DNA of 64,000 bases from Amborella trichopoda (GCF_000471905.2 NW_006499751.1:6218523-6282522), one strand, 5' to 3'. Positions 11,301 through 23,631 are shown, numbered from the stretch's first letter. Numbers and translations: made by a program. The notes: a model not told the origin generated them from the letters alone.

Positions 11301-12061
11301 TTCCTTCCCTCTCTCTCTTTTATTCTCTCATCTTTCATACTTATCTCTTCCTTTCTTCATCCTCCTCCTTTTTGTTCTCTTCTTATAACCTTCATTATGC
11401 TATTTCTTTATTTGACTAAGAGGGAATGAGGTTAGCCTCTGATGGTAGTCCTGTCGTTTAACCGCAATGTTGTTGTGCCAGGATTACTTGGCCCGCTTTA
11501 CTGCAGCGACAGACTGACCATTGTGCCTAGCTGGTTGGTATTGGTAATGACGTCTAGCAGTAATCCTATGAGTCGATCTTAGTTACCGAGCCCATTTTGC
11601 TACCACGTTAGGCCAATTATTCACAAGCCTAGTCACTTCTCTAATCCTCCCGCTCAGTGGAATTATTCTCTCCCCCATATTTCTTCTCTTATTTTCCTCT
11701 TTTAGTGCGATGCTTGTGTATGTTCATTAAAGAGGAAAAAGGTGAGGTCGGATCCACCTGTCTTATAACCTTGGCCATATATGTGTGTCATTGCATAAAA
11801 CAGAAGAATACAATCCAAGGAAGGCGATTCTGAATTAGTTTTATTATTGAGGGGCCTTCTTTGTGATCTAAGAGGGCGCCCACACGAGCTAGCTCGAGTA
11901 AGTCCCGAACCGACCTAAAATTCCTCTCTCACTGGTTGGTAACACCTGCCCCATTCTTGAACGAGGTTCCCGAGAGAGCGATCTCAAAACATCCCGGGTC
12001 TTCCTTAAAAACCCGAGACACATGAGGGTCCAGAGGGTGAGATTGAGGCACCTAATGCGCT

Positions 12062-12079
12062 TAGCGACTCCACTGGGGA
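12062..12079 (+). other. Primer binding site of element A
   Basis: tagcgactccactgggga corresponds to the site TGGCGACTCCAGTGGGGA in element B, with the second base mutated here. It lies 3 bases after the LTR end. This PBS type is typical of Tat/Ogre elements. The tRNA is not identified from the sequence alone. Confidence 0.75.
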
Positions 12080-13554
12080 CTTACTACCCCTTAGTCGGAT
12101 CGTTCTTGTTTGACTAGTTTCTTCTTTTATTATCTGCTTTCATTGTCTTTCCACATTTTATTTATGGCTTGTGGGCTCTGTAACCTATTTATCTAGATCG
12201 GGGATTTTCTTATCCCCGCATTCAAGAGTGTTCCTAGGGAACAAGTTCCTTCGACTTCGGTCCCAACCATCCTCGTGAGCAAAGACCCCTTGTCTAGCTC
12301 TCAGGTCTTAACCTGGACCGATGTGAGGTTGGATTTAAAAATCCCTCACTCCCCATATCCTCACTTAGGTGGAAACTCCACCAAGGTGCTATGCATCGGC
12401 AGCACTTCTGTTGCCCCACACATCATGCACCTAGCCACCGGCAAGTCACTTACCGGTTGTTTTCCTGAGGTACACCGGAAGGCTGCCCAATTCCATTATG
12501 CAAAGGCAAACAAGTTTCCATTGCTTTTGTGGGTCGCCATAACGCTACCCCCCACATTTTTGCACCACTGGTCTCTATCCTTAGAGGCTCAATACAATGA
12601 GCAGACCCCATGGTCTCCACCCCTCACACACACACCACAAGGCTCGTGGGTCACCCACTCGAGTCACACCTCGGGGTAACCCTTCTGTTACCTCGAGTCA
12701 GTGCCCAAGATCACACCTCGGGGTAACCCTTCTGTTACCTCGAGTCAGGCCAGATCACTTGCATGAGCCCGGGTTGACCCCCAGGTCTCCCGTAATCCTT
12801 CTTCAAGGGGCGCACACGATTCGCCATCACAGACGCCCTCTCGCCCTAGACTCGGGCCTTCTGATGAATCAATCCTACTCCGGCCCACTCCTCCTTCATT
12901 GAGTAAGCACCTTCAGCCTTATCACTCAAAGATTTTCCCCAAGAGTACTATCTTGAACCAGTCCCGTCACATTGGTCGTGTCTCTGGAGCTCATAAGAGC
13001 GCTCGGGGCATTGACCTGATGGAATATTGAGTCCTTCATCCTCCCCGGCCCAAGATGACTCCAGTTCCTGACCCTCATCCATTGCTGCATATGATGGAAA
13101 CAACTCTCTAATGTGCAAGAAGAGCTTACCATTCGTGACCTAGATCGTAGTTTTGATGCGAGGTCTATCAAAACCTAAGGACTCAACATGATAGAGGTCT
13201 GCAAATTTTGATTAAGGAGGTGACCAAGGAGTCAAAACAACCAATTCTAATGACCCTCTTCACCTGAATCCCTTCTACCCCCTTTAGACTATGAAGCCTG
13301 AAGAAGAGCTTCATGAGCCTTATGATGTGGTTACTGTAGTAGAAGAAGACCCAACCACTCAACAGCCACAATCCTAAGACCGTCGAGAACCAGTCCAAAC
13401 ACAATCAGCATACAAGAGTCGAGTTCAGTCAGAGCATGCTGGCCCCTGCTAACTGGCCTACCACGTGCAACCCGTCAAGTTTGCAAGCCCTCAGTTGCCA
13501 CAAACATTGACCCTCATAGAGAAATGGTCAGCATAATGGTTGTAAGCGAGCCCG
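12080..13554 (+). pseudogene. Long leader with coding-like remnants upstream of gag (element A)
   Basis: A 1.5-kb stretch lies between the PBS and gag. A frame at 12275-12679 (134 codons) has a counterpart in element B (about 42740-42940, sharing the words GNSTK, IG.TSVAPH and KSL.GC). A 47-bp direct duplication starts at 12664 and 12711 (tcacacctcggggtaaccc). Ogre/Tat elements can carry an extra ORF before gag, and this may be its decayed form, but I recognise no domain. Confidence 0.4.
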
Positions 13555-15060
13555 GTGACATGCAGGAACAAGTTTGAGGATATGGTGAACATGATGATGG
13601 AAAAGATCTATCGAATCAACGACACACGCCAGTTGGCTAACCATGAGGTCAATTCCCATCACTCTGATGGTGCACCTCCACGGCTGCCCCCTCCTTCTAC
13701 CTCACAGGACAATTCTGTCCCTCATCCCGTCTCTCAGATAGACATTGATGCTATGGTCACCCATAGCTTAAAGAACAGAAAAATCCCGAGAATGCAGGGT
13801 GCGATGCCTTATCAAAGGCCATACCCCTCGTATATTAATCAGGTCTCCTTTCCCTCAGATTATAAGAAAGGGAAGTTCACTTTATTCAACAAAATCACGT
13901 CCCCAAACCAGCATATTGCCCACTTCCAGGCAGCATGTCGAGAAACAGTGGTTGATGGGAGACTTCTTCTCCGACAGTTCATTGAGACCCTCAATGGCCC
14001 AGCATTTTAATGGCATGCCCGACTTCCTCCATACTCGGTGCATAAATGGGAGGAGATGGAGAAACTGTTCTATCAACACTCCTATGAGGTTGAGAGAGAG
14101 GTTCAAACCATCAAACTTCTCACCCTGACTCAAGACTCCGATGAGCTCGTGGATCAGTTCATATTAAGATGGAGAAACTTGGCTTCCCATCATCCTAATC
14201 CTATGCCTGAGAAGGAAGCAGTCCAAACTTGTGTGCGGAACATGCGACCCGAGATCGCTTTACATGTTGTGGCCTCTAATCCGACCTCCATGTCAGATTT
14301 GATCTCTAAATCAGTTCACATAGAAAGTTTATCACACCACCATGGTGGGACACGACAACAATCTACAAGTTCAGCAAACAATTGGGGCAATGGTAACTCT
14401 TGAAATAACACACGAGGTAACCAATAAAAAGGGGTAGTCAGTGCAGCCATCATGATTGCTGATTCAAAGAAGGTTCCCTTCCAAACTTTGGACCTCTCTA
14501 AAGGGGTAAGCACAACAAAGGTAACGCCCCAGGCTGGCAAGCAACAATAGTCTTACAATCAGGTACCCTCACCAGCCAACCTTGATCGGGGTGATTATTT
14601 CATCAAGCATAAGAACAAGGTCTATCCCTTCGAGAAGGAGTGGGTCCTTGCGCTGTTCCAATATTATTGGAACAAAATATGATCCAGCTTTCATAAACCA
14701 AGTTCCTTGAGAAACCTAGCCTTGACACTCAGGCGAAGTATTGTGCCTACCATCAGAAGATCAATCATCCCACAGATGACTGCTACACGCTGAAGGATAT
14801 TATCGAGGCCCTGATTATGAAGGGTCAGATAAAGCTTGAAGACTTAAAGAAGGCCTTCGGGGAATGCGAGGCCTCCCATGCCGTAACTATCCAAGAGGAA
14901 GATGAAATGCCTGGGATCTTTTACACGTTCTTCATTATAATGCTTCAGGAAGGCATAATCACACTGAAGCAGGCAAGACAACCCCGTCATCTTGCTAATG
15001 AGACTGAAGATCGTTGGTGCCAATACCATTAGATAAGAGGTCATTACCTGTCAGAATGCA
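13555..15060 (+). pseudogene. gag polyprotein of element A (broken)
   Basis: Encodes the structural protein of the retrotransposon. The frame from 13555 contains the gag core (SFPSDYKKGKFTLF at about 13851, then WEEMEKLFYQHSYEVE and VDQFILRWRNLASHH). A TAA at 14008-14010 and a TGA at 14401-14403 interrupt it. Further down, frame-shifted remains (14740-15060) match the B copy, including a knuckle-like Y-x-H..H....C motif and the segment around GQIKLEDLKKAFG. The natural start may lie upstream, near the position equivalent to MTSQVRKL in B, which is not intact here. Product of the Tat lineage of Ty3/gypsy. Confidence 0.8.
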
Positions 15061-16418
15061 CGAGTTTCCTTGATATATTCGCAAAGAAAATGTGGGAGTG
15101 TCAAGAGTTTTACAACCTCCCTATAAGTGATCCCCAAGTCACTTCTCCATCAGGGCAAGAAGATCTCCCAATGTAGGACCTTCCTATCAATGACTCATAT
15201 TTGGCGAAACCCTCGATTTCCCAGCCATGGATAGTCTACCATGGCCGAAGTAGACTCAAGTCCTTAAGGAGAGAAGCAGTTCGCCAAGCTAGAGTTGATC
15301 GCCAGCCCAGCGAGATGAATCAAACTTCACCTCAAAAAACTAGTAGGAGACGGGCACTAAGGGCTACTTGCCGAAGAAACAAGACCGCTCAACCCACAGT
15401 CGAGCGGGAATTTCTCAGGCCCTTCCTCCACTTCCAACATTACGGAACTTCATCCCTGACATGATCCTTCTTCCTTCTTCATCCTATCAAGAAGACATTC
15501 CCATGCCATCTCCCACTCAGCATACGTCCAATGAGGGTGACGATGTTCAAAGCACTCCCCAACGGTCTAAGCAAGGGAAAGACCTAAAAGACCCCACGAA
15601 CCCGTCCAACCCTGGTGATGACGTAAAAAGCTACCCAGATTGGTCTGATGAGGGGAACCGACCTTAAAAGTCCCCCACCTTCTAACCCTTCTCTTCCTTC
15701 TTTTCTTGCTTCTCATTCTCCCTCTTTTACATTCCGTACAGGTACAATCGTGATATGCCTGGACTTCGAGGCTCTCGACTGAGAATTCGAAGGAATCAAT
15801 ATAAACAGGATGCAGCGGAAACGATTGAGAAAGACCCTAGCACAAGCAGCAGAATTTCGAAAAGTTGCTGATGCCTTAGGACCTAAAGCCAAGGCAGAGC
15901 CACCTTCTTCAAGGAAGCACAAGAAGTCGAAGCCAAAGAAACCCCAGTGGCCCCCTGAGCCTAATTTCGAGCAAAGACTGAGAGAATCAAGAGGGCAAAG
16001 TTTCTACTCTCAGGAAGCTTGCCACATGATACAAGTGTGTGAAGTACCAGCCAGCGCGAGCTAAACACTGCAGATATCTGCTCAAAGACCATGTGATTCG
16101 CATTGGCACACTTCTTGCACTACAATCGTTGAATCTCAAATTCCCTGTAATCCTCGAGTCGAACTCCTACAGTCCAAGAAGCAATCTCTATTCACCAAAG
16201 ACCCCTCCATTCCTCAATCCTGGGAAGGTGCAGAGATTATGATCCACTCTAGACCTCTACCGGAGGTAGAAATGTCAAGATCATGCATCTCTGCACTTGA
16301 GGTCGCTCAACAAGCCTCTGAGAACAACGAGGAAGAGTTGTAAGAAGCCCCGGGAGAAAGGGAAGAAGGTGGTCCGGTCACAGTTGACGAACTCGAAGAA
16401 ATAAATCTTAGAGACGAA
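15061..16418 (+). pseudogene. gag-pol spacer of element A, no protease seen
   Basis: Broken coding DNA between gag and RT. Short frames at 15368-15667 and 15810-16064 (words RKTLAQAAEFRKVADALGPKAK and CHMIQVCEVPAS) have counterparts in B (38.8-39.8 kb) and in fragment D (28.67-29.05 kb). An aspartic protease should lie here in a normal Tat element, but I could find no D-[ST]-G active-site word in any plus frame. It may be lost or too decayed. Confidence 0.5.
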
Positions 16419-17160
16419 GTGGACCCCAAACCCACTTTCATTTCTGCAAATATGTCTCTAGAAGAGAAAGAAGATTTCACTACCTTCTTGAGAGCAAATC
16501 GAGATGTCTTTGCTTGGCATTACCATGAGATGCATGGTTTAGACCCTCAAGTTGTTGTTTACCGTCTCGGCATTGATCCAACTGTCAAACTTGTCAAAAT
16601 AGATATCAAGAAGGTTCAGGCCTGACCTTGAAATGCAGAGAGACGTCGAGATTACCAAACTTAGATAGGTCAAATCAGGGTGTGCATTGACTTTCACGAT
16701 TTGAATACCGCCTGTCCCAAGGATGACTTCCCGTTTCCATTCACCGAGATGCTCATCGACTCTACAACTCACTGTCAAATCTTTTCCTTCATGGACGGAT
16801 ACTCCAGGTATAATCAGATAAGGATGGCGCTCAAAGAAGAAGAGGCCACTGCATTCTTAACTCCAAAATGGGTCTTCTATTGCACAATGATGCCTTTTGG
16901 ATTAAAGAATGCTAGCGCCACATACCAGAGAGCAATGACGACCATTTTCAAAGACATGATGCACAAAGAGGTGGAATGTTATGTAGATGACTTGGTGGTA
17001 AAATCCGAAGAGAGGGATGCTCACATGAGAGATCTTGAAGAGGTGTTCAAGCGGTTGCGCTTTCATTAACTATAAATGAACCCGCTAAAATACGCTTTTG
17101 GCGTGCATTTGGGAAAATTCTTGGGGTTCATTGTCAGACATCGAGGGTTTGAAGTTGAGC
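16419..17160 (+). pseudogene. Reverse transcriptase of element A (broken)
   Basis: RNA-dependent DNA polymerase domain. The N-terminal part (FISANMSLEEKEDF..RDVFAWHYHEM) lies at 16419-16625. The palm with MPFGLKNASATYQRAM and the catalytic YVDDLVVKS motif lies at 16680-17069 and is itself intact. Stops occur at 16623 and 17067, and about 70 bases present in B are missing near 16660 (between a sequence like ITKL and VCIDFHDLN). YVDDLVVKS with VCIDFHDLN is typical of Tat-lineage Ty3/gypsy. Confidence 0.9.
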
Positions 17161-17780
17161 TAGTAAAGATTAAGGCAATCCAATAAATTCCATCACCAAC
17201 TACACTTTGAGAACTGCGCTCCCTCCAAAGGCAACTGGCATACATTCGCAAGTTCATTTCAAACTTCTCAGGTCACTGTAAAACCTTTACACACCTACTA
17301 AAGAAAGATACCCCATTCATCTGAGATGAAGCATGTCAGGAAGCCCTTGACGACATCAAGCAATATTTACTCACCCTCAAGTGCTCTCTACACCAGTATT
17401 GGGAAAACACCTCATTCTATACGTGACTGCTTTGGACCAGTCACTCGGAGCATTGTTGGCACAAAAGAATGAAGAGGGGAAAGAGACTGTGTTATATTAC
17501 CTCAGCCGCAGGATGCAAGGGGCTGAGACGTATTATCCCCCTATTGAGAAGATGTGCTTGGCCCTAATCTTCACATTATAAAAACTCTGTCATTATTTGC
17601 TTGGTCATGAAGTTAAACTTATATCGAAAGCTGATCCTGTAAAGTTTCTCATGGCACGCCCATGCTTGTCGTGACGCCTTGCTAAGTAGGCACTATTGCT
17701 GATGGAGTTTGACGTCACGTATTCTCACAAAAGGCCATCAAGGACCAACCATTGGCTGACTTTCTTGCATCACACCCCAT
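17161..17780 (+). pseudogene. RT-linked RNase H of element A (broken)
   Basis: Follows the RT connection domain (LRSLQRQLAYIRKFIS near 17220). The RNase H segment 17381-17581 reads STPVLGKHLILYVTALDQSLGALLAQ and continues to YPPIEKMCLALIFTL before a stop. Degraded sequence resembling LCHYLLGHEVKLIS follows in another frame. In the element cycle this domain removes RNA from the RNA/DNA hybrid. Confidence 0.8.
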
Positions 17781-18141
17781 ACCGACAGAATCTCCTCTAT
17801 CAAGTGACCTCCCTGATGAAGAGGTGTTATGTAGTGACCTTCCTCATGGGTGGGAATTATGTGCCTTCCAATCAGATTGAGGAGGCACCGGAGTAGTATT
17901 CCTGACTCCGAGAGGAGGGATATTGCCACTTTCTTTCTCTATTGCTCAAGCCAGTTCTCATAATGAGGCAGAATATCAGGCCCTTATAATCGGACAGGAG
18001 ATAGCCTTCAACCTCGACTTGGAGCAGCTCAAGATATATGACAACTCTGAGTTGGTTATCCTACAGCTTAAAGGGATTTATGATGTGAGAAACGACACTC
18101 TCAAGCCTTATTACAATACTGCAAAATCATATATGGCCTAG
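17780..18141 (+). pseudogene. Second (archaeal-type) RNase H of element A (broken)
   Basis: The segment GILPLSFSIAQASSHNEAEYQALIIG and the following SELVI..LKGIYDVRNDTLKPYY carry the E of HNEAEYQAL and the D/N-S motif of the extra RNase H found in Tat-lineage elements between RNase H and integrase. The first Asp region (YFDGE in B) is not readable here in frame. The dual RNase H supports the Tat assignment. Confidence 0.8.
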
Positions 18142-18553
18142 TTTGAAGACGTATCCCTGAGTCACATCCCCAGGAGGCTAAACTCGCAGCTGGCGCACTT
18201 ACGAAACTCCGTGCTACAATTCAGTTGTCCTCATTGGGAACCATTCTTGTTTGGGTGGCAAAATGGAGACACATTGAACTAAGAACCGCGGTCGACTTGG
18301 ATGACGAGAGAAATAACTTCCCGAAATGACCTCCTTATCCGTTGGGCACACTTCTATCAACCAAAGAAGTAATCAAGACTGAACAATAAATAGCACATAG
18401 TCAAGGAACTAAGGGTCGAAACCAAGAACCAGAATTCTTCAACCCAATATGCACCAGAATTGAGCAGGTAGAAGATTGGAGAGAGTCCATCACTAGTTTC
18501 CTAAACATGGCAGGCTCCCGAAAGATCGTGTCGAACGCAACAGAATACATCGA

Positions 18554-20639
18554 ATGTCTACCAAGTATACCCTCCTTGAAGGAGATTCTCTCTTTAGACA
18601 ATTGTTTGATGGCATTCTTCTTAGATGTGTCAATATCCAAAAAGCAAATAAGGTGTTAGAGGAAGTCCACTCAAGCATTTGTGGACTACACCAGTCTGGT
18701 CCTAAGCTATATGAACGAATACACAGGTTGGGATACTATTAGCCTTCCATGATCGCCGATTCCTTAAGCTACACTAAAAAGTGCCAAGTATGCCAAATAC
18801 ACTCCAGCCTGGTTCACCAGCCTCTAGAGACCTTACACCTTATGGTTGCATCATGGTCCTTCTCACAATGGGGTATGGACATTGTAGGGCTTATTGACCC
18901 TCCTTTGGCAATGGGCCATGTTTTTATCGTAGCTGCAACAGATTATTTCTCTAAGTGGGCTGAAGTTGTCCCCCTTAAGCAGGCTCCTGGAACAGCGGTG
19001 GCCTACTTCGTTCAATGTCCCATCATATATCGCTTCGGATATATCTGATAACGGTCTTCAATTTAAGAGTCATCACATCGATCGTTTAGTTAACCAGTTC
19101 GGTTTCGAATGGAGGTACTCGATTATGTACCACCCTCGGGCGAATGGATTAGCTGAAGCTTTCAATAATACTCTGTGCAACATTTTAAGAAAGTCAGTAT
19201 AAAAAACAAGGAAGAATTGGCATGAGAAGCATCCCAAAGCACTATGGGCTTATCATACTACTACTTGAAATGCTACNNNNNNNNNNNNNNNNNNNNNNNN
19301 NNNNNNNNNNNNNNNNNNNNNNNNNNNNNNNNNNNNNNNNNNNNNNNNNNNNNNNNNNNNNNNNNNNNNNNNNNNNNNNNNNNNNNNNNNNNNNNNNNNN
19401 NNNNNNNNNNNNNNNNNNNNNNNNNNNNNNNNNNNNNNNNNNNNNNNNNNNNNNNNNNNNNNNNNNNNNNNNNNNNNNNNNNNNNNNNNNNNNNNNNNNN
19501 NNNNNNNNNNNNNNNNNNNNNNNNNNNNNNNNNNNNNNNNNNNNNNNNNNNNNNNNNNNNNNNNNNNNNNNNNNNNNNNNNNNNNNNNNNNNNNNNNNNN
19601 NNNNNNNNNNNNNNNNNNNNNNNNNNNNNNNNNNNNNNNNNNNNNNNNNNNNNNNNNNNNNNNNNNNNNNNNNNNNNNNNNNNNNNNNNNNNNNNNNNNN
19701 NNNNNNNNNNNNNNNNNNNNNNNNNNNNNNNNNNNNNNNNNNNNNNNNNNNNNNNNNNNNNNNNNNNNNNNNNNNNNNNNNNNNNNNNNNNNNNNNNNNN
19801 NNNNNNNNNNNNNNNNNNNNNNNNNNNNNNNNNNNNNNNNNNNNNNNNNNNNNNNNNNNNNNNNNNNNNNNNNNNNNNNNNNNNNNNNNNNNNNNNNNNN
19901 NNNNNNNNNNNNNNNNNNNNNNNNNNNNNNNNNNNNNNNNNNNNNNNNNNNNNNNNNNNNNNNNNNNNNNNNNNNNNNNNNNNNNNNNNNNNNNNNNNNN
20001 NNNNNNNNNNNNNNNNNNNNNNNNNNNNNNNNNNNNNNNNNNNNNNNNNNNNNNNNNNNNNNNNNNNNNNNNNNNNNNNNNNNNNNNNNNNNNNNNNNNN
20101 NNNNNNNNNNNNNNNNNNNNNNNNNNNNNNNNNNNNNNNNNNNNNNNNNNNNNNNNNNNNNNNNNNNNNNNNNNNNNNNNNNNNNNNNNNNNNNNNNNNN
20201 NNNNNNNNNNNNNNNNNNNNNNNNNNNNNNNNNNNNNNNNNNNNNNNNNNNNNNNNNNNAAATCCCTTCACTATGAGTCTCCATTCACCAACGAGTAACC
20301 GAAGTTGAGAGAGTCAAGCTCCGGTATCACGAATTGGATGCACTCGACGGGAAGAGGCTAGAGGCCCAGCAGAACCTTGAACTCAACCAAGGGAGGATGG
20401 AGAGGGTTCTTGACAAGTCTGTCAAGATCCGCTCGTTCACTCGTGGCGACCTAGTCTTAACCGTTAAGAGGCCTATTGTTATTCATGGTCATCGTAAAGG
20501 GAAAATTGAGGCTAAGTGGGAAGGTCCCTTTATAGTCAAAAAGGTCTCGCCCAGTGGAGAATACATACTGACAAATCCTAAAGGAGGGGAAGCAATGCCT
20601 CTTATCAATGGACGATACTTAAAGAAGTATTATCCGTAA
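18554..20639 (+). pseudogene. Integrase of element A (broken, with assembly gap)
   Basis: The HHCC zinc-binding N-terminus (VHSSICGLH..KKCQVCQ, 18660-18800, with a TAG at 18740) is followed by the catalytic core: first Asp in GMDIVGLIDPP, second Asp in SDNGLQF and the Glu in NGLAEAFN, with a frameshift between the first two. A 983-N gap (19277-20259) interrupts the core end. The C-terminal part (20334-20639) ends GDLVLTVKRP..KWEGPFIVKK..LKKYYP and a stop. It inserts cDNA into the host genome in active elements. Confidence 0.85.
19277..20259. other. 983-base assembly gap inside integrase
   Basis: A run of N bases. In element B the sequence between the two flanking anchors (aaatgctac and aaat.ccttcact) is only 59 bases. 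Confidence 0.98.
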
Positions 20640-23631
20640 TGCACATTTAAGAAAAAGTGACTCAACGAGACAGTCCAAACAAAATTATAACTCCTTTTAT
20701 TACAGTAAAAATGAGTTACGAGTTACAAGCTAAAGAAGCCCACTATTAGGGAGGTTACAAGTGTCTTGCATCTAAAGGTAAGAGGATGGTTACGGGTCGA
20801 AAGAATTGCTCTCCCAGAAGAAGCAAACACACCAAAGAAAGTCCTTCCTCATGAAGAAGAAGCGAAACCATTTGGAGAGTTAGCTTCAATTCATCGGACG
20901 AGTAAGAGGATGGTTAGGGGTCAGAAGATGAAGCGATATGGTTACAGGCAAGAAGCCGAAGCGAATCCACTCCAAGAAGCTAGCTTCAGTTCATCCGACG
21001 TGTCTATCAAACATACAAGCCAGACATCTCACCTGACCTATACATCAAACATACAACATAGGATTCATTCGACATGTGTATCAAACATACAAAGCAGGTT
21101 AGAACTGACAAGGAACTTTCCTATGATGGAAAGCATAACCTGTTCACAATGGATGCACTTCCACAGAATAACTCTGACCTCACTGTTGTGTTGAAGGATT
21201 TGGCTTCCAACAGGTACCACATGCCATGCCTTACCATCATTCACCACTTTTTGCTGGCCCATGAGCATCGTTGTCCATAGCTCATCACCGACATCGCAAA
21301 TCCTGTACGTGACTTGCTGCCACAAGAGAGCATCACTCTCCGCATCATGATAAGCCACACGTGCTGACGAGCACCGACAGAAGCCAGCGCCGGCTGTGTC
21401 CTCCATAGGCCAGCATCGGTTGTACTCCTAAACCCTAGCACCAGCTGCCTTTCTTGAGGTTCAGCGCCGACTGTGTCAGCACTTCTAACCATTAATGTCG
21501 TTTGTCTTTGCGCCAATCGCACTTCTGTTAGCATCGGCCCTATCACGACAGTTTGCTTCTCGAGACTCCTCGTTTTCAAAGCTTAAGTTTTCGCACCTCG
21601 TTAATGGTCGCACGATTTTTGAAGGTGACTGTACACCTTCCCTGCGATGGTTTACCTCCCACAACCGTCCACCTTCTCTCCACGATGGTTCACCTCCTGC
21701 GACCGTACACCTTCCACGAAGGTCCACCTCCTGTAACTGTTTGTCTCTTGCCGAAACTTCTCTTATACGACCGAAAACCCACTGAAAAACTTTCCCGTAT
21801 GCGTTTTTCACTTGGACGTCACCAGAACCTCATTGAAAACTTCTGCAAACTTTCCCTAAGTCCTCGGGAAGCTCTGCGACACCACTAACAATGTCAAAAA
21901 TTTACCACAACCCCCGGAAAACTCTCAAGACGTGCGGAAATGCTCACTATTCCATTTCCCGCCTCTTCTACGCTAAAAACAAACTGCAATCGGGACCTCT
22001 TCTGTTTCCCGAAAAACTTCTCGGAGAACTCTCCTTTCCTGCTCCTTTCCCTGCAACTTCACCAAATTCTTGGCAAAGTCTGCTCACCCAAGGCCTTCCC
22101 TGCAAAACCTTTGTTGGAGTCCCATTGCTTGCCGGATTCAACCGAGGTCCCTCTCCTCACTATTAAGAAATTTTTGCTTAAGTTTTTTTACCTTTGGTGA
22201 AAAGTGAGGGAAAATGGGATTTTACCCCCTTTTACAAGCCACACTACCCTTGAATGCCCTTCTCAGGCTAGGAATTCCAGTCACGTTCAACGGAAGCCAA
22301 GTGACAATGAGCCGGGTCAGGCTTTGACTCGAGGCCCGAGGTAACTCTCATCAATCCATGCCCAATGTCGGGTGAATTCCAAACAACCTTAGTGTCGGTT
22401 GACTTGACACCGGGTGAATTCGAAACAACCCTAGCATCGGTTGACTATAACGAAGATCTAGTTGCACGACCTTAAACTGCACGGTCATAGTTATATGACT
22501 TTAAACTGCACCACCACGGTGTAACTGTATGACCTTCAACCATAGTACATGTCCTGACTGCATGATGATAAACTGTTTTGCACAAGTCCCAAAGGTATGA
22601 CCTTCAAAACTTGACCCCACATACGTACACATGCCTTTACGTGTACTTTCAAGCACGCCTTCTCTAACCTACCAGTTAGTGTGCGCGCGCCACCTTCATT
22701 ACCTCCCCAGTGTGTCCATTCACTTCATCACCATGCCTCATTCCCCAGTGAGTCTCACCCGTGCTCACAAAATAGCGAACCATCTCGCCATCCACACTCA
22801 TTGTAAGTTAGTGGGTCACCATCGTTCGCCCACATTTCATACATCATTCATCTTTCAGAGGTAGCCTAATGTCATTTCCCCAAGTGAGTCAAACCACCAC
22901 CATACTCACTCTATGGCCTCCATAGACTGTTATTCATCACCACCATGGTCTAGCTATATGACCTTAAACCATAGTACATGTCCTGGTCACATGACATTAA
23001 ACTGTTTCGCACAGGTCCCGGAGGCATGACCTTAAACACCCCTTCACAAAAAACAAAATAAAAAAATGGATAAAATAACTGTCATGGTGTATACCTGGAC
23101 AAGGGAACGCCATGAGTAAAAATGACGGACGGGCATGGTCACGAAACCATGAGTAAAAGAGTTTCGTGAATAAAAACCTGAGTACGGTGAAAACCCGAAA
23201 GGGCATCATGAGCAAAAATGGATGAAAAAGGGTGGACATAGCCAAAAGGTTATGGTTCAAAGAGCCTCAATATAAAAAGAAGTTTGTGAAAACCGTCTCT
23301 ATAGTGCCGCTTCCCAAGTTCAAGCAAAAATCTGTAAAGGATGCTTGGACCAATAAATAGGTTGATGCAGCACTCGCCTCAACAGGTGGCTTCAGCCCTC
23401 ACTCAAAAGAAGAAAATCCCTGATGTCGCCATGTCAGGAATCAAAAAATATGAACTTCAAGGAAAAGATTCCGACAGCCTGAGTCCAGTTGCAAAAGGAT
23501 TCGAAAGACAAAAGACTCGCCAAAACGGCAAGACAAGTCTCATCAAGAAGAACATTATTCCCACGAGGTCACAAATACACTCTAGAAACAAATATTACAA
23601 AGGTAAGAAACTGACAAAGTCAGAGCAAAAC
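20640..23631 (+). mobile_element. 3' internal region of element A
   Basis: DNA between the pol stop and the 3' LTR. It aligns in parts with B 31.2-35.4 kb read in reverse: cggcgct-rich segment (21380-21480), the 21.5-22.2 kb block, cggttgacttg-type words (22.3-22.45 kb), accttaaac..gcatgacc repeats (22.45-23.03 kb), and 23.0-23.63 kb. It carries an antisense ORF (see 21065-21579). The last roughly 0.5 kb present in B, including the PPT, is missing. No other gene is recognised. Confidence 0.65.
21065..21579 (-). pseudogene. Antisense ORF 3' of pol, element A copy
   Basis: Read against the element's own direction, a frame from ATG 21579 runs through words such as GLWRTQPALASVGARQHVW. It then needs a one-base frame change near 21300 and continues GQQKVVND..VGSQILQ..CMFDTHVE to a TGA at 21065. 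Element B carries the same order of words in one uninterrupted frame (34604-35017) ending at the same stop. No known domain is recognised. Antisense ORFs between pol and the 3' LTR are known from some Tat-lineage elements. Function unknown. Confidence 0.5.

Larger units (their letters stand above)
8750..12058 (+). mobile_element. 5' LTR of Tat-lineage element A
   Basis: Starts TGTTTGAATG, matching the LTR B start TGTTTGAACA, and ends at the position equivalent to CCTAACCA in B (here cctaatgc), just before the PBS. Parts in order: U3 (8750 to about 10075), TATA box, short R, poly(A) signal, then about 1.95 kb of U5 made of a CT tract, a hairpin minisatellite and a unique segment (11430-12058). 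Length is about 3.3 kb. It differs from the 3' LTR at many sites, so the insertion is old. No host gene is contained. Confidence 0.85.

Noticed and set aside
19222-20308. Apparent ORFs of 330-358 codons
   Set aside because: They consist almost entirely of the N gap.
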